Positions 1 through 14,400 of a DNA stretch of 64,000 nucleotides are shown here, piece by piece (positions within the stretch are counted from its first letter, which is position 1; each line of letters begins with the position of its first letter). This DNA comes from Clarkia xantiana subsp. parviflora (Eukaryota; Streptophyta; Magnoliopsida; Myrtales; Onagraceae), in contig JAPTYO010000007.1 of the NCBI GenBank assembly GCA_036873135.1, positions 4,074,763-4,138,762 of the forward strand, written 5' to 3'. Below the pieces are notes generated by a model. That model was not told the origin of the DNA. It worked only from the letters and a program-made list of their open reading frames with translations, and made no database searches. Both the position numbers and the translations under genes were made by a program.

Positions 1-295
1 CTCACCGCCTCCACCTCGTAAGGCCCCACCGCCTCCCTTCAAGGTCCCAACTCCGCCTATCAAGGCACCACTTCCACCTCTGCTAAGCCCCAAGGCACCA
101 CCGCCACCCACCAAGGCACCACCTCCGCCCACCAAGGCACCACCTCCACCCACCAAGGCACCACCGCCGCCAAGCAATGCTCCGCCACCGCCTTCGCCCA
201 TCAAGGCACCACCTCCGCTTCTACCTTTGCTCAAAGCACCACCGCCGCCTCCGGGAAGCAATGCGACAACGGGTCTTACTCCAGCGCTTACCTAG
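1..295 (+). CDS. Class III peroxidase with extensin-like tail, 3' end only (copy 1)
   Basis: This is the last part of a reading frame entered at base 2 and ending at TAG 293-295. It encodes only a proline-rich tail built from KAPPPP-type units and ending in GSNATTGLTPALT. It is almost identical to the tail of the complete peroxidase at 7944-9637, and the similarity continues about 400 bp into the 3' flank, so the two are tandem copies. Copy 1 has three successive TKAPPPP units where the complete gene has two, so the tail length varies by whole repeat units. The peroxidase domain would lie left of the window and is not seen. Frame and stop are certain; assignment to a peroxidase rests on the paralogue. 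Confidence 0.8.
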   Translation, partial: SPPPPRKAPPPPFKVPTPPIKAPLPPLLSPKAPPPPTKAPPPPTKAPPPPTKAPPPPSNAPPPPSPIKAPPPLLPLLKAPPPPPGSNATTGLTPALT

Positions 296-690
296 AGAAA
301 ATTACTCTAGTTGGCATGGAAATCTGGATATTGGTCTTTTTAATTTTGAGTTTTAAATTCGCAGTTTTTTTAATCGGTGCATTTGTTGCCAATAACAACT
401 CAACGTTTTTATGTACGTAGTATTTTTTATGTATCTATCTATCATTCTGAATCCTATAACAATTCTATCTATCTATCATTAATATAATGTTAGTTAATTC
501 GAATGAGATGATGAATGTGGATTAGCGTACACAAATATTGGTTGGACAAACTAGTAAATCGATTTGCATTTTCAAGGGCGAATCGAATTTGAATCGTGTT
601 AAAAATGCCACATTGATTTGGGTTTTAACTTTAACGCTGTAACGTTTAATTGTTACATATATAAATATACATATGTTTGATCTAAACCCT
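296..690 (+). other. 3' flank of peroxidase copy 1, duplicated at 9638-10161
   Basis: This non-coding sequence is nearly identical to the flank of the complete peroxidase gene and ends where the copies diverge just after the shared string acatatgtttgatcta. Copy 1 lacks about 150-160 bp that copy 2 carries at roughly 9800-9950, so one copy has an indel. It marks one side of the tandem duplication unit. Confidence 0.75.
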
Positions 691-1121
691 CAAATTACAG
701 AGACAGCAGAAATGAAAATAAGGGGACTTGACACACTGAATCACAGCTGAGAAACCGCCGAACGACGGGATCGTGAGGGCTGAAAAAGACGCCGATGCCG
801 AGAGAAGTTATCTGGACTGGACTTAGACAAGCAAGTAACCCAGACCTGAAGCGTTCATCTTAAATTTATGATTTTTTTTAAAATGCCGAACCGGCGGACC
901 GGAAGATCGGCCGGTCTGCTCAAAACCGGCCGGTTCTCTAAAAAACCGGCTATCAAACCGGGTTCGCCTACATCCTCCGTATTTACTTGAACCGGACCGT
1001 TAGAGGCACCGGTTCCGGTTCGAACCCAGTCGGACCGCCGGTCCGGTCCGGTTCTGATAACACTGGTGACAATCCTACCTTCGTCACTGCTTTCATAAAC
1101 CTGATTGTGACATATTTAATA
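691..1121. other. Intergenic, with a GC-rich ACCGG-repeat patch
   Basis: No gene is seen. Bases about 885-1060 are rich in short ACCGG/CCGGT dyads (accggccggtt and similar), unlike the AT-rich surroundings. Similar ACCGGTT-rich DNA lies in the ALMT intron near 44000-44340, so this may be a decayed hAT-type element, but I found no terminal repeats or target duplication here. Confidence 0.4.
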
Positions 1122-3599
1122 CTAGCTACTAACCCCGCGCACCGCGCGGGCAAAAAATATAAAAAAAAAAATATAAATAAATAAACATTTTTATAAAAAA
1201 ATTATAAACTTTATTTCTTTATACATTATATCTGTAATATTCATATAAAATATATTTCTAAAAAATACTATTTTAAATAAGATAATTTTTTTTACTAAAG
1301 CAATGTTACTATATACTTATATACACTTTTTCTAATTAGAGACATGCATACAATTTATTTTTTTATAGATACAATTTATTTTGATACAACACAAACAATC
1401 ATGAAAATACAACTCATTTTTTAGTTGCCAAAATTAATATATATGCATTAGATTGTCTACGACTCTACGTACAATTAACAGAAAATGGTTAAAAAAACGA
1501 CGTTTGTAAAGTTTTATCGTGAGGGTGATTAAATATCTTATTTTACATATATTTTAATATATACAAACATTCAGTATATATGATATAAAGATAGATATAA
1601 TAAATAGATAGAGGAGATATATATAATAAATTTTTTTCAGAGTTTTTGAACTATAAAATATATTACATATGTATATTGTAATACTGTCTTAATTAATAGG
1701 AAGTCACGAATCTTCGATTAACTCTTAAAGTAAAAAAAGTTGCCGAGTTATATATTATTCCCAATAATGAACAATAATTGTTAATTGTTAATGCTTATTA
1801 TTGGAATTACATAAAGTCGTCCATAATATACATACAATATATATTATAAAATAGTTTAAAATTAATTACTAAGTGTTTTTTTTAATAATGGAAGTGCATG
1901 AGGTATATAAAATTAATATTAGTGAAAAATGAATAATTTGGTAACATAATAATAATACATAAAAAATGAACAAAACCATAACAAAATGGCCAAAAAAACT
2001 ATCATAATAAAATATAATCATAAGAAATTTACCTCTAGAGTTATTGATTTATATAATGGATCATTATGTAATTAAGATGTCTTTTACGTACAATCGACAT
2101 AACATTTTTATGTTATTAGGATTTGAAAATTTTGAGTTTAACGTAACAATAATATAAATATAACTAATAGGAAGTTGACAAACCACTTAAAGCTCATAAT
2201 CTAATTTGCATGGTACTTGAAAAGGAGAAAAATGCATATATATAATCAACAACTTTTAAAAAATACATCAATTAGTTTTTTTCGTAAATTACTTGAAAAA
2301 CTCATATTACATATCTGAAACTCTATCGTCAAATTACACCAAAAACTTGTTAGTACTTGAAACAATGTTAAAATTTAAATCTAAATATAGATAATTAAAT
2401 CTATACTTCACTAAACTATGAGTTACACCTTAAGGCCGATGATTAGTACAAATTCAAAATTATATCCCAAATTTCCACCAAAAATCAAACTCAATATGTA
2501 TGGCGGAACTAAAAACAATGTTATGGTAAGTCTCACCTACTATACCACCATATAATAGTTTGCCTTTGATCTTCTTAGCGTGTACATGCATGACGCTTCT
2601 CTAGCTTTCACACTGGTATTTTTTCTTTCCCTAAGATTATAATGAGCACAAATTATAAATTTTCATTACAAATTTATCATTTAAATTAGAATTCCTTTTT
2701 ATTATAAATGTATAAGTTTATTAAAAAAATTGAAAAATTATCGATAACATAATCGACCTTAAAAAGAAATCAAAATCGAGAAAAATAAGTTACAAAGAAA
2801 GTATCATTTTAACACAATAATATGATAAATAATAATAAATTCAAGTGATGTAGGGGTAATCAAAATTGTGTAGCACAATATTTGAGATGACTGAAGTTGC
2901 CTAACGTGATTTGCCAATCCTCCAGTGCCCTACATATAATACAGAACTTCTATGATGATTGTATATAAAGTAGAATATGAATGTGCACCTTGTTATAGTT
3001 TCGAACATCTATACCAAACAACTATGTTGTACGGTCCGGCTCTAATTAGGGTTTCTCTAGCGGTTAGTGTTATGCATTGTGCCTGAGTTGAACTGGGCTA
3101 ATCGAAGGTTGTTGATGGTGAACTTCAAAAGCCTTGGTTGTAAGACTAAGAAAGGAAGATCATTGGTAATACCCACGACGATCACTTGAAGACGTAAGCA
3201 GAAAATCGCTATATTATTTATATATGTGAACTTTATTGGCTTTAAATATGGAGAATATAATATGAGATTGTTTTTATATGATATGCATGGAAAAAAATAA
3301 AAATGATACAAACATATCATTAGGAGATAATCTACTTCTTACCATTAGAGAGATAATCGACCTACAGTACGTTTCAAAATTGAAATAAATAAGTCAGAAA
3401 CATGTCATATAAAAAAAACATTTAAAGTTAAGTAAACAACACAACGTGTAATTGTGAACATACACCAAATTAAAACTATATTAAAAGAATGCACCGAATT
3501 AACATAACTATACTCATTCATAAACTTCGTCAATTTATGTATATCAGAATTAAAATATTGATTGTCAAACCTAATTAATCATAAGAGAATCATTTACCG

Positions 3600-4010
3600 A
3601 ACAACCACAACAACTCTTGTGATATTTTATTTCGGCAACGTCCGATCTAACTCCAATACCTCAAGTTTTACTCTCATAGCAATGTGCTTGAACTGCTCTC
3701 AAGCCAACTTCCCCACGTCTTGATATAGTCATTCAAGTTCACTAACCTGATCTCCGCCACCTCATCTAGTGCGTAGATTGTGTCTTCAATCGCTCGATCA
3801 GACATCGAACAATCCATCAGGATCTCTTATCGACCGGTTCAAAAGGTCTCGATAGATCCACAGTTTGTAGACATGGCCATGCCCTTCGCCTCATGTCGTG
3901 TAACCATTATTTTAGGGTATCGATTTTTCGGTTCAGTTCCCTCACCTTGGACACCAAATCGCTGAGCCCTTCCTTCTTTCTGAGCTCTTTCGTTAATACT
4001 TGTGCACAAC
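3600..4010 (-). pseudogene. Possible captured gene fragment inside the outer Helitron
   Basis: This stretch is less AT-rich than its surroundings and reads on the minus strand as short coding-like peptides. One (about 3907-4005) is a charged, heptad-like segment containing KELRKKEGL and RELNRKIDTLK before a stop. A second segment nearer 3680-3790 contains LDEVAEIRLVN. The frames are broken relative to one another. Helitrons often capture host gene pieces, and the fragment is on the same strand as the element. I do not recognise the parent gene. Confidence 0.3.
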
Positions 4011-4610
4011 TTGTGGTATACATATGTATACATGCTCGAACATATATCATTGCCTAATCTATTATATAATAATATATTTTGTTTATATATATATTACATA
4101 AATGTATATATAAACGATCGTCTTTGAGTTGTTCTATAACATTACTCTGAAGTCTAATATTATCTACTATATTATATTAATTCGGTATCGGAAGCCCTCT
4201 GGTCGACACGTGGACAGTCCACGCAGTCACGTTTCCTAATTTAATCGGAATTTAATAGGGGCTCTCTAAATTTAGATACATAATATTAATTGGTTGAAAA
4301 TTAAGAAGTACTTTTATCTCCTATTTTGGTCTCTATGCAATTTATAGAAACAAATTAATTACAAATTTCCTTTTAAATAGTAAATCTATACAGTTTGGTT
4401 CCGGAAGACCGTAGGTCGCCACGTAGACAATGCATATATAGAATAATAAATAATTATTATAATATAATAGTTAATGAATATAGTTTTAAATTATATTATA
4501 GCTATATATTACAAATCACGATGGTTGCATATATATTTGTATACAATATATTTTACATAATTTTAGAAATACTAGGAAAAAAAGAAGTAAATTAAATATA
4601 TGATTTTTTT

Positions 4611-4877
4611 TTAAAAAAAAAAATAGTCATCCTTCCGTTCTAGGGTTTCATTTAAATAATATGTGATATCCGTCCAATCGTTTCTACTAATAAAGATATT
4701 CAACAGATCTTCCTTGGATAGTAATTCTCCATGACATTGATAATCCTTCGTTGTTGATATCCTCATTGGTTGGTTATCTCCGTGTCGTTGATAAAATTCC
4801 ATGTAGTTATTCTTTATATCTTTGACATGGTCAACCTCATCCCCAACAAGAGGTATCCCCTTAAGGAAATAATTCAA
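4611..4877 (-). pseudogene. Open frame of 88 residues in the inner Helitron, possible captured exon
   Basis: A stop-free minus-strand frame has a plausible protein composition (IPLVGDEVDHVKD, SKEDLLNIF, NDWTDITYYL) rather than low complexity. It lies on the strand opposite to its host element. About 200 bp further right, plus-strand sequence (5060-5117) also reads like coding sequence rich in Glu. I recognise no domain. It may be a fragment of a host gene carried by the Helitron, or chance. Confidence 0.3.
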
Positions 4878-5426
4878 TGCAATATATGTAAGAAGCGGTC
4901 ATAATTTCGTGCAACCTCATAGTCTATGTCATATATATATATGTATATATTCACACGTAGTAATAATACAATGAACACATATATATAAAATTCATCATGT
5001 TTTACACATTTCATCCTTCAAATCATTCACGTAATATGTGTTTGTTGTTTTGATGACAGGAGATTATGAAGGAAATCTTGAATAATTATGAGGATAGTGA
5101 AGAAATTGAAGAATGATGATTACCAAACTTTTTCTCCACAAAAATAATAGCTCGGCACTATTTCATCTTCTCAAGGTTTGATTAATCTAAAATCCATATT
5201 CCTTATATATCCAAATGTGTATATTACTTGGTCGTAAAAAGTCTATTATTAATTTTGTTAAAGCTAATGTGGGTTTCGTAATGTTATACTTTGTTCGTGG
5301 AATTTTGAAACTTATATTAATACTTAGATGGCGTTTTGACATTGATTTACACTTAAAAAAAATTGTTGTTGTGGCACATCAATTATTATCCACAAGTTCA
5401 TTGGTATATATACATACAAGTTCGTT

Positions 5427-5526
<100 letters not shown>

Positions 5527-7094
5527 GGGCTACTAAAAACCGAACCACTCTGATAAGTTCTGTTTTCTCTCACCGTTAAACAACATAATACACTTTTAAT
5601 CTACAGAATCAAATGCTTCCATCCACCGAATTTGCCAATCTCAGAACAAATAAACTCTTATAAGCTCTTCTTTTTCATTTGATGTCGGTCGATCAGCTCC
5701 GGTGAAATCAGCTACTGGAGGATGAAAGAGTTAAAGTTTACATACAAAGGAAAACGTACAAATCTCTGCTTTGAATTTTTATTTTTGAAGTGGCTGAGAT
5801 GTTTTCTCACGGGTGTTCACACTGTGTACATGTATATGCACTTTAAACTATGTATTTTTTCCACATTAGTTTCTAAAGTATTGAGATATTATAATTTTGC
5901 ACCCTCTATATATTTATATCATCGTGTCTATTTTGACGTTTTAGCAATATTTGTAATATTTACACTGTCATATTTAATGCTAATTTTGTTCTACTGTTTA
6001 TGCTAAATATTTAATTATTATAGTTAATATTATATACACATCATAGTATATAGGAAAATAAAAAATAAGGTCCGCCAACAAATGTCAACATTTATATACT
6101 TTAGGTCGATTTTATGAAAATTATTTCGACTTATAATTGGAAAAACAATCATATTCTATAATTATTTTTAAATAAATTTATAATTTATAGATTATATTAA
6201 ATTATATTATATAAATATATATAATCAATTATATAAATAAAGTTATAATTATAATTTAAAAAATATAGAAAAAAACACATGAAATTAGGAGTATCGTGGT
6301 TTTTATGTCACACAAACTATCGTGATTTTAATAAATAAAATTTATACATTATTTTTCCCAGGTCATATTTAGACATGATAAATTTAACTTTATACAAAAA
6401 AATCATAATTACTTAAAATATTATTTTTGATAGTTATGTTATTTTAATTTTTTTAATATAATTATACAAATTGTATTTATTATATATATATAGTATAAAA
6501 TAGTAACTAATTTAATGAACGCGTGCCTTCTTCAAATTATATATTTAAAAAATAAACTAAGATATATTTATCTTGGCATTTTTAACCCGCGCGGTGCGCG
6601 GGATTAGTAGCTAGTTATATTTAATATTATATTTATTAGTTATTAGGTATTATTAGTTAATAATAATAGCATTTATATAAATGTGTATATATTTCTTTAT
6701 TTATATTGTTTAATTTAATGTGTGTATAGATATTATTTATGTGGACATTTTTCTATATATATTACTTATTTAATATGTAATATATTTATTAATTATTATA
6801 TATTTACTAATTATAACATATATTATTATTTATTATTCTATATATAGCTAACTATTAATATGACAACATATAACGTATATTAATATTTTGCTAACATATA
6901 TATCACCAATCTAACCATGATTTTGTCGACCATTGTTAAGTTAAATACTTCTTAATTTTCAATCAATCCATATTATGTATCTAAATTTAGAGAACCCCTA
7001 TTAAATTCCGATTAAATTAGGAAACGGTGACTGCGTGGACTGTCCACGTGTCAGTCAGAGGGCTTCCGATACCGAATTAATATAATATAGTAGA

Positions 7095-7740
7095 TATAGT
7101 AGATATGTTATAATAAATTAATAATAATTAGGGGCGGCAAAAGAACCGAAGACCGAGAAAACTGTTCCAAACCCGTCCCGGATTTAAAAAAAAAATAAAA
7201 AAATAGCCCGTTTTGAAAACCATCCCAAAAGCTTGGGCTCGGGCTTGAAAAGTATCATATAGCAATTTTTTGTATAATATAAGTATATAGCAAATTAAAA
7301 AGAATGGATGATGGTTATAAAATAAGTATAAAACCGATTCAGCCCGAAAATATGAAAATTGACATTAGCCCGAATTTTATTCCTGATTTTTTTTCTGATC
7401 GAGTCCGAAGTTTTAAGAATAGATTAGTTTTCCTTAAAAAATCCGCTCATGCTTACTCTAGTAATAAAATAATATAGCTTAACTATAAATAATATAGCCT
7501 TAACTTGGCTGCTCAAATCTCAAATGTACGGACTTTTTACTATTTAGTTAAAGGGACATTACCAATCATATTACTCCATATAACAATAATAATATCCTCT
7601 GCATAAGTAAGATTAAAAAAAAAATATATATATCCTCTCATTCCATACTCTATTTTCAACATATTATATTCAGACATGTATAGAGGGACTAAGGTTGTTG
7701 CAGCCAACCCTAACTTCCACAAGGATATTCTTAATAAAAT
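7095..7740. other. Intergenic, with a hAT-like left end near 7131
   Basis: No gene is seen. At 7131 the sequence taggggcggcaaaagaacc resembles the TAGGGGTGGCAAA start typical of plant hAT elements and is followed by CCCG-rich sequence. I found no matching right terminus or 8-bp target duplication, so it may be truncated. The promoter shared with the remnant at 10302 begins about 7739. Confidence 0.35.
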
Positions 7741-7943
7741 GGTTGCACGTTAGTGAAATATTATAATTAATTAACTACAATACGTAATCATAAAATGTTT
7801 GCCCAGAAAAATCTATATACAAATCTGTCGTGCCAACAATTCATTTTGTGTTCACCAAGTCAAATATTCTTCCCCTCCCATAAAAGGAAAGCCATGCTTC
7901 TTCTGTTTCTCACCACCTTTGAAGCATAGAGAAGACACCAAAG
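7739..7943 (+). promoter_or_regulatory. Promoter and 5' leader of the complete peroxidase gene
   Basis: Bases from ggttgcacgttagtgaaatattata to the start codon are repeated, with small changes, at 10302-10546 in front of the third, broken copy. The duplication shows that promoter and leader travelled with the gene. I cannot single out a TATA box. Confidence 0.5.
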
Positions 7944-9637
<1,694 letters not shown>

Positions 9638-10301
9638 AGAAAATTACTCTAGTTGGCATGGAAATCTGGATTTTGGTCTTTTTAATTTTGAGTTTTAAAT
9701 TCGCAGTTTTTTTAATGGGTGCATTTGTTGCCAATAACAACTCAACGTTTTTATGTACGTAGTATTTTTTATGTATCTATCTATTATTCTGAATCTTATG
9801 ACAGCAATTTCTATGACCCATGGATCTCACCGCTGCTCTTAATTTGCCAAGCTCAAAATATGGTCCTAAACTGAGTAACTGACTAATCAAACCTTCAACT
9901 AAAATTATAAATGGCCGTTATTTGAAACGCGCTACATCATTAACAATATATATAAGCATTAATGAAATGTTAGTTGATTCGAATGAGATGAATGTGGATT
10001 AGCGTACCCAAATATTGGTTGGACAAACTAGTAAATCAATTTGCATTTTCAAGGGCGAATCGAATTTGAATCATGTTAAAAACGCTACATTGATTTGGGT
10101 TTTAACTTTAAAACTGTAACGTTTAATGGTTACATATATAAATATACATATGTTTGATCTAGCAAATTAACAAATACAGATGACAATATTAAAGTTATAT
10201 TTAGAAATTGCAGCAATTTACGTACAAACCTGTAAATAGTTGCTATTCATTACTGTACAACAGAAAATTGAATTTTCTCACGTACTGTATATATATGCTA
10301 A
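9638..10301 (+). other. 3' flank of peroxidase copy 2 and spacer
   Basis: The first part (to about 10161) repeats the flank after copy 1 at 296-690, with about 150 bp extra at 9800-9950. The rest is unique AT-rich sequence leading to the duplicated promoter of the third copy. Confidence 0.6.
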
Positions 10302-10576
10302 AATGGTTGCACGTTAGTGAGAAATATTATAATTATATAAGTGAATAACATAAGCTATGTTTCACCCAGAAAAAATCAATATACAATCTATGGTGCCAGC
10401 CATATTATTCTTTCATTTTATTGGGCCCTTACAAAGTCAATTATTCTTTCTTCCATGGTTAGCAGCTCCCGTGCATATAACGGAAACCCATACTTCTTCT
10501 GCTCTCACGCCATCGTTCTTCTGCTTAGCGGAGACAGACAACAAAGATGAAGAAGACACAACCCTTCAAGCTTAGT
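10302..10576 (+). pseudogene. Third peroxidase copy, promoter and first codons only
   Basis: This repeats the promoter, leader and start of the complete gene. The leader before 7944 and this one both run into aaagatgaagaagac. From ATG 10547 the frame reads MKKTQPFKLSKF and stops, whereas the intact gene reads [11 protein letters not shown]. No peroxidase exon follows. It is a 5' remnant from an unequal exchange or a deletion. The promoter could still fire, but any product would be about 12 residues. Confidence 0.75.
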
Positions 10577-11402
10577 AAATTTTGATACCAATAACTTCAA
10601 TTCAATCTTGTCATTTCTTCTTTAATGGCTGAAGATTGAGTTCGAGGAGAGAGAGAATTGGGAATTAACAAGTTCGTGAGAAAGAAGAGAACCTTGCATG
10701 AAAAATGCTCACTAGTTAGGCAGGCCACTTGTGAGATCCTAACAATCAGAATTGACCAATGTGGAATAGAGTAAATTATTCATTCTGCTAATTCCTTTTT
10801 AAATATTTAATAAACTACTAGTTTGACCCGCAAAATTATTTTCATGTAAAAAAATTTATATGAAAATATTTACGATAGAAAATCGGATAACCGATTCTTT
10901 AATTACAATATACAATAAAAAAAATTATTATAATAAAGTAAATCAACAAATAAAATTTATGGAAACAAAAGCATGTTGCTTTTTGCCAAATCAGAAGATT
11001 TAGTATTCATTCCGGAAAAATTCGACTTCTTCGTAAGGGCAAATCCTAGAATTATTCTAAACCTTCCTGCATGCTGCAGCTATATCCGTCTTAGTGGCAT
11101 AGATACTACGTACATTTCTCTTCCAATTGTTACTTGTGCATCAAGTAATACGATATAGCAAGGCGATCAAAGAATTCAACACTGTAAGCATCAAACCATT
11201 AAAAATCAAGTGGAACTGTTATCCTCTCCAAGCATAAATATCCCGACAAAATCAAAATCCTATATGTGATCCATGATGAGTTTCAAGGGAAGAATCCTGA
11301 CTATAAGTGAGCTTTACTTAGAGCTTAGCTAGCTATTTGATTCCCTACTATCTCTTGATCAAATACCTGCCGGTCCGTCCGTGTCAACTATTCATGCTTT
11401 AA
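10577..11402. other. Intergenic / 3' region of the nicalin gene
   Basis: AT-rich sequence in which I see no gene or repeat. The part next to 11402 probably includes the 3' untranslated region of the minus-strand nicalin gene. Confidence 0.5.
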
Positions 11403-14400
11403 TCAAGCGCTTTTTGCCTTGCGAGGTGGAGGTCGCCTGAATAGACTGATGAGATCATCAACACCCTGTCAAAGTAGAAATATTACCACCTCAGTATCTT
11501 TTTTCTATCCAAGTTTATGGCGAAATTGTACATATCAGGTTTGGTGTAAAATAAGAAGAGGACTTACTCTGGTGGTGATGACAAGAAAACTAAACAGCAC
11601 TATCAGATAAGATCCCAACGCAAGAAGCAGTAGAAAGTCAAAACTTACGCTTGCAACCTGAGAAAACCCAAAAAGAACAAACAGTTAAGGGTTTTATCAT
11701 TTATGTGAATGACAAGAAACCGACTCGATAAAACATCGACCGAGTTTAATTTACAAATGGCGAATATATAGCAGCAAAAGAGTTGACAAGGATATTTACC
11801 TGGTATATGTGAAGTTTGGCTTTGGTAGAATCATAGAATGTGAACATTTCATCAAGAACCTCGGTTTGAAGAGTCGCCTCGTCAGTGTGATCTGCTAATT
11901 CCTGTCAAAAGAATTAACGGAACACAAACAAGTCAGCATTATAGAAGTCGAGGTGCATAATTTGGGATGAAGAGTACAAAACCTTTTTCAAAGCCATGAC
12001 AAGAGGATCGTTCTTTGAAAGGAAGGGAGCTACTCGGGGTGTTCGTGACAAAACATCCATCCATGTTCTTATATAAGAAGGATTGACAGCCAAACTACTG
12101 TTGTCTGCAAATATTTCAATGTTCTTTCCCTCATGGCCGTAAATATGTCTCTGCATGAATGGAACAATAAAATTAACAGCTAAACAAATCGACATTTTGA
12201 ACTCAAGTCCATTTTGAAAACAAAGTTCCAACTAATCTTCATGCCTTACCGCAAGACTTTCAGCAACTAATTTGACACTCTTAACAACAGCAGCTTCACT
12301 AGCAAAATGCCTGCAAATTAGCTCAAAACTCTTATTACTGAAGGACACAATATCCATGTAAAATTATTCTAAAAATAACTATTACCTGACATCAGACATG
12401 CCTCCAGTGCTTTCTAACAACCGAGGAGCAGTAGACAATTCCGAGAGGGTTGCAGCAGTGATTCTCAGCCTTGAAAATTGTTCGTGTTCCCAAGCTACCT
12501 ATTATAGAAAGCTCAACAGATTCACTACAGTTCTATTGTACTCTATAAGCATATAATAGTAGAGAGCAAGGCAGTGTGATAAAACTGGAATACTTTCACG
12601 AGGAAGGTCTACTTACGCGCGAGTTCGATATATTTATTTTCTTGTGCTTCAGACCCACTTTAATGTCCAAATCACCAGCCACGCTAGATAAGCCCTACAT
12701 TTTTGTTTTCTCCAGGGGTCATGAATTGAATCATAGTAATGCACTTTTCTCAGAGCTATGTAATGTTTTGGGGTAAATGCGTAGAACTTACTTCAAATAT
12801 CTGCTTTATATTGGCATTCTCTGGGGGCTTGGAAACATGAAGAAAGAGTTCATTGTTGCCTGAGCCCACACTATTCAGACAAATAGCATAATCAATTGAC
12901 TCTCTCAGTCGTTGATCAAAGTTGCGTAGCCACTGAAAAAAAAAATCAAGCAACTTAGGAGTGCAATTAATTTACAAAAGCAGGTCCATCATGAGCAGGT
13001 AAGCACCTTATTAGTTCCATCATAGTTATATGGCCCGCCAGATGTCAGTCCGAAAAGCAAATTGTACCTCCCTCTTGTCTTGGGATTAGAATACAGAAGA
13101 GAAAATAATCGAGCTATCTCTAGAAGTGCCACGACGCCACTGCCATTGCTATCGGATCCAACAGATAATGCCTGCATGACGAAACAATGGTCTTCATATC
13201 GCTATAAAAGAATGAATGCTATCAAGAGATAAAGCTACATACTGGAGCAGCTCCAAAGGTATCATATGATGCTACAATTGCAATTGTTGGGAGTTGACTT
13301 GAATCACCTTCGGCCTTCAACCCTGGCAACCATCCCTGTAACAACTTCAAAGTCAACACTCGCACATAGTGCTCACCAGAAGTTATATTACAGAAATTCA
13401 TGAGCTCATGAAGCCAGGAAAAATAGCAGACAAATTGGATATCATGGTCACACACTATTACGAGCATAATTTTGCATGCTTGAAAAATGTGTATATGATA
13501 GCATGTTATGGAATCATGCAGAACTCCAGGTATGACGCGTTAAGACAATGTCGAAAGTCGAAACTATAGGCTTGCTCATGCTACCAAAAGTTTAAAAGTT
13601 TAAACTTTTAGGAAAATCCTATAGTCTTCCCAAAGGCTAAATGTTGAAATAAACTTTGTAGATACGGAGGGAAGTCTCTCTGTTTCTACATATATTCAAT
13701 TAACAACAGTGAAACAAAGCAAATGAAGCCAACTTGGATAGATGACATGACACATCGAGGAAAGCAAAATGAAACAGATTACCAAAGTCTTATGTGGGAA
13801 GAAATGTTAGATTAGAACAACATTAAAGCGAAAAGGAAACCAAACCTGGATATTTGTGATGATTGGAGATGCAATTTTCTTTGGTTCAGCCACTGAAACT
13901 ACAAGCTTATATCTGATAGATTCCATACAATAAACTATATTAGCTAATGCCATGTAAGTATAACTTCCCATGAAAAAAATACACAACTCATCATTTTTCC
14001 CAAATTAAAGTAACAGGTTACAGTTTCTGTCATAAGTAAAGAAAATTTTACTAAAACATCAATGGATGAAATCAGCAAAAATAATATAAGCAGCAAGCTA
14101 AAAGTTGAAAATAGAAGGAACCAAACAAACAAAACTGAGCTTTAAGTAAATTTATTGAGATGTTGAATGAAATTTTTTTAAGATGACTATCTAATTTAAA
14201 TACTCAAAATACGGTGGGAGAGACCAAGTATTTCCCAGAATACAACTTAGGGAGCACAATTCCTACAAATATGTTAATAGATCAGCCATTGCATAAACAG
14301 GAGCAGTAACTTACCCTCCTGTTGTTGCTGTTGGTAGCTGAAGAGTTTCATTGGTTCTCTTGATATCAGCCAAAACAGCATTAACATTGTGATCCTCAAA

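Noticed and set aside
7131..7455. Complete hAT element starting taggggcggcaaa
   Set aside because: Only a left-end-like sequence was found; the right end near 7455 does not match and no 8-bp duplication is present.
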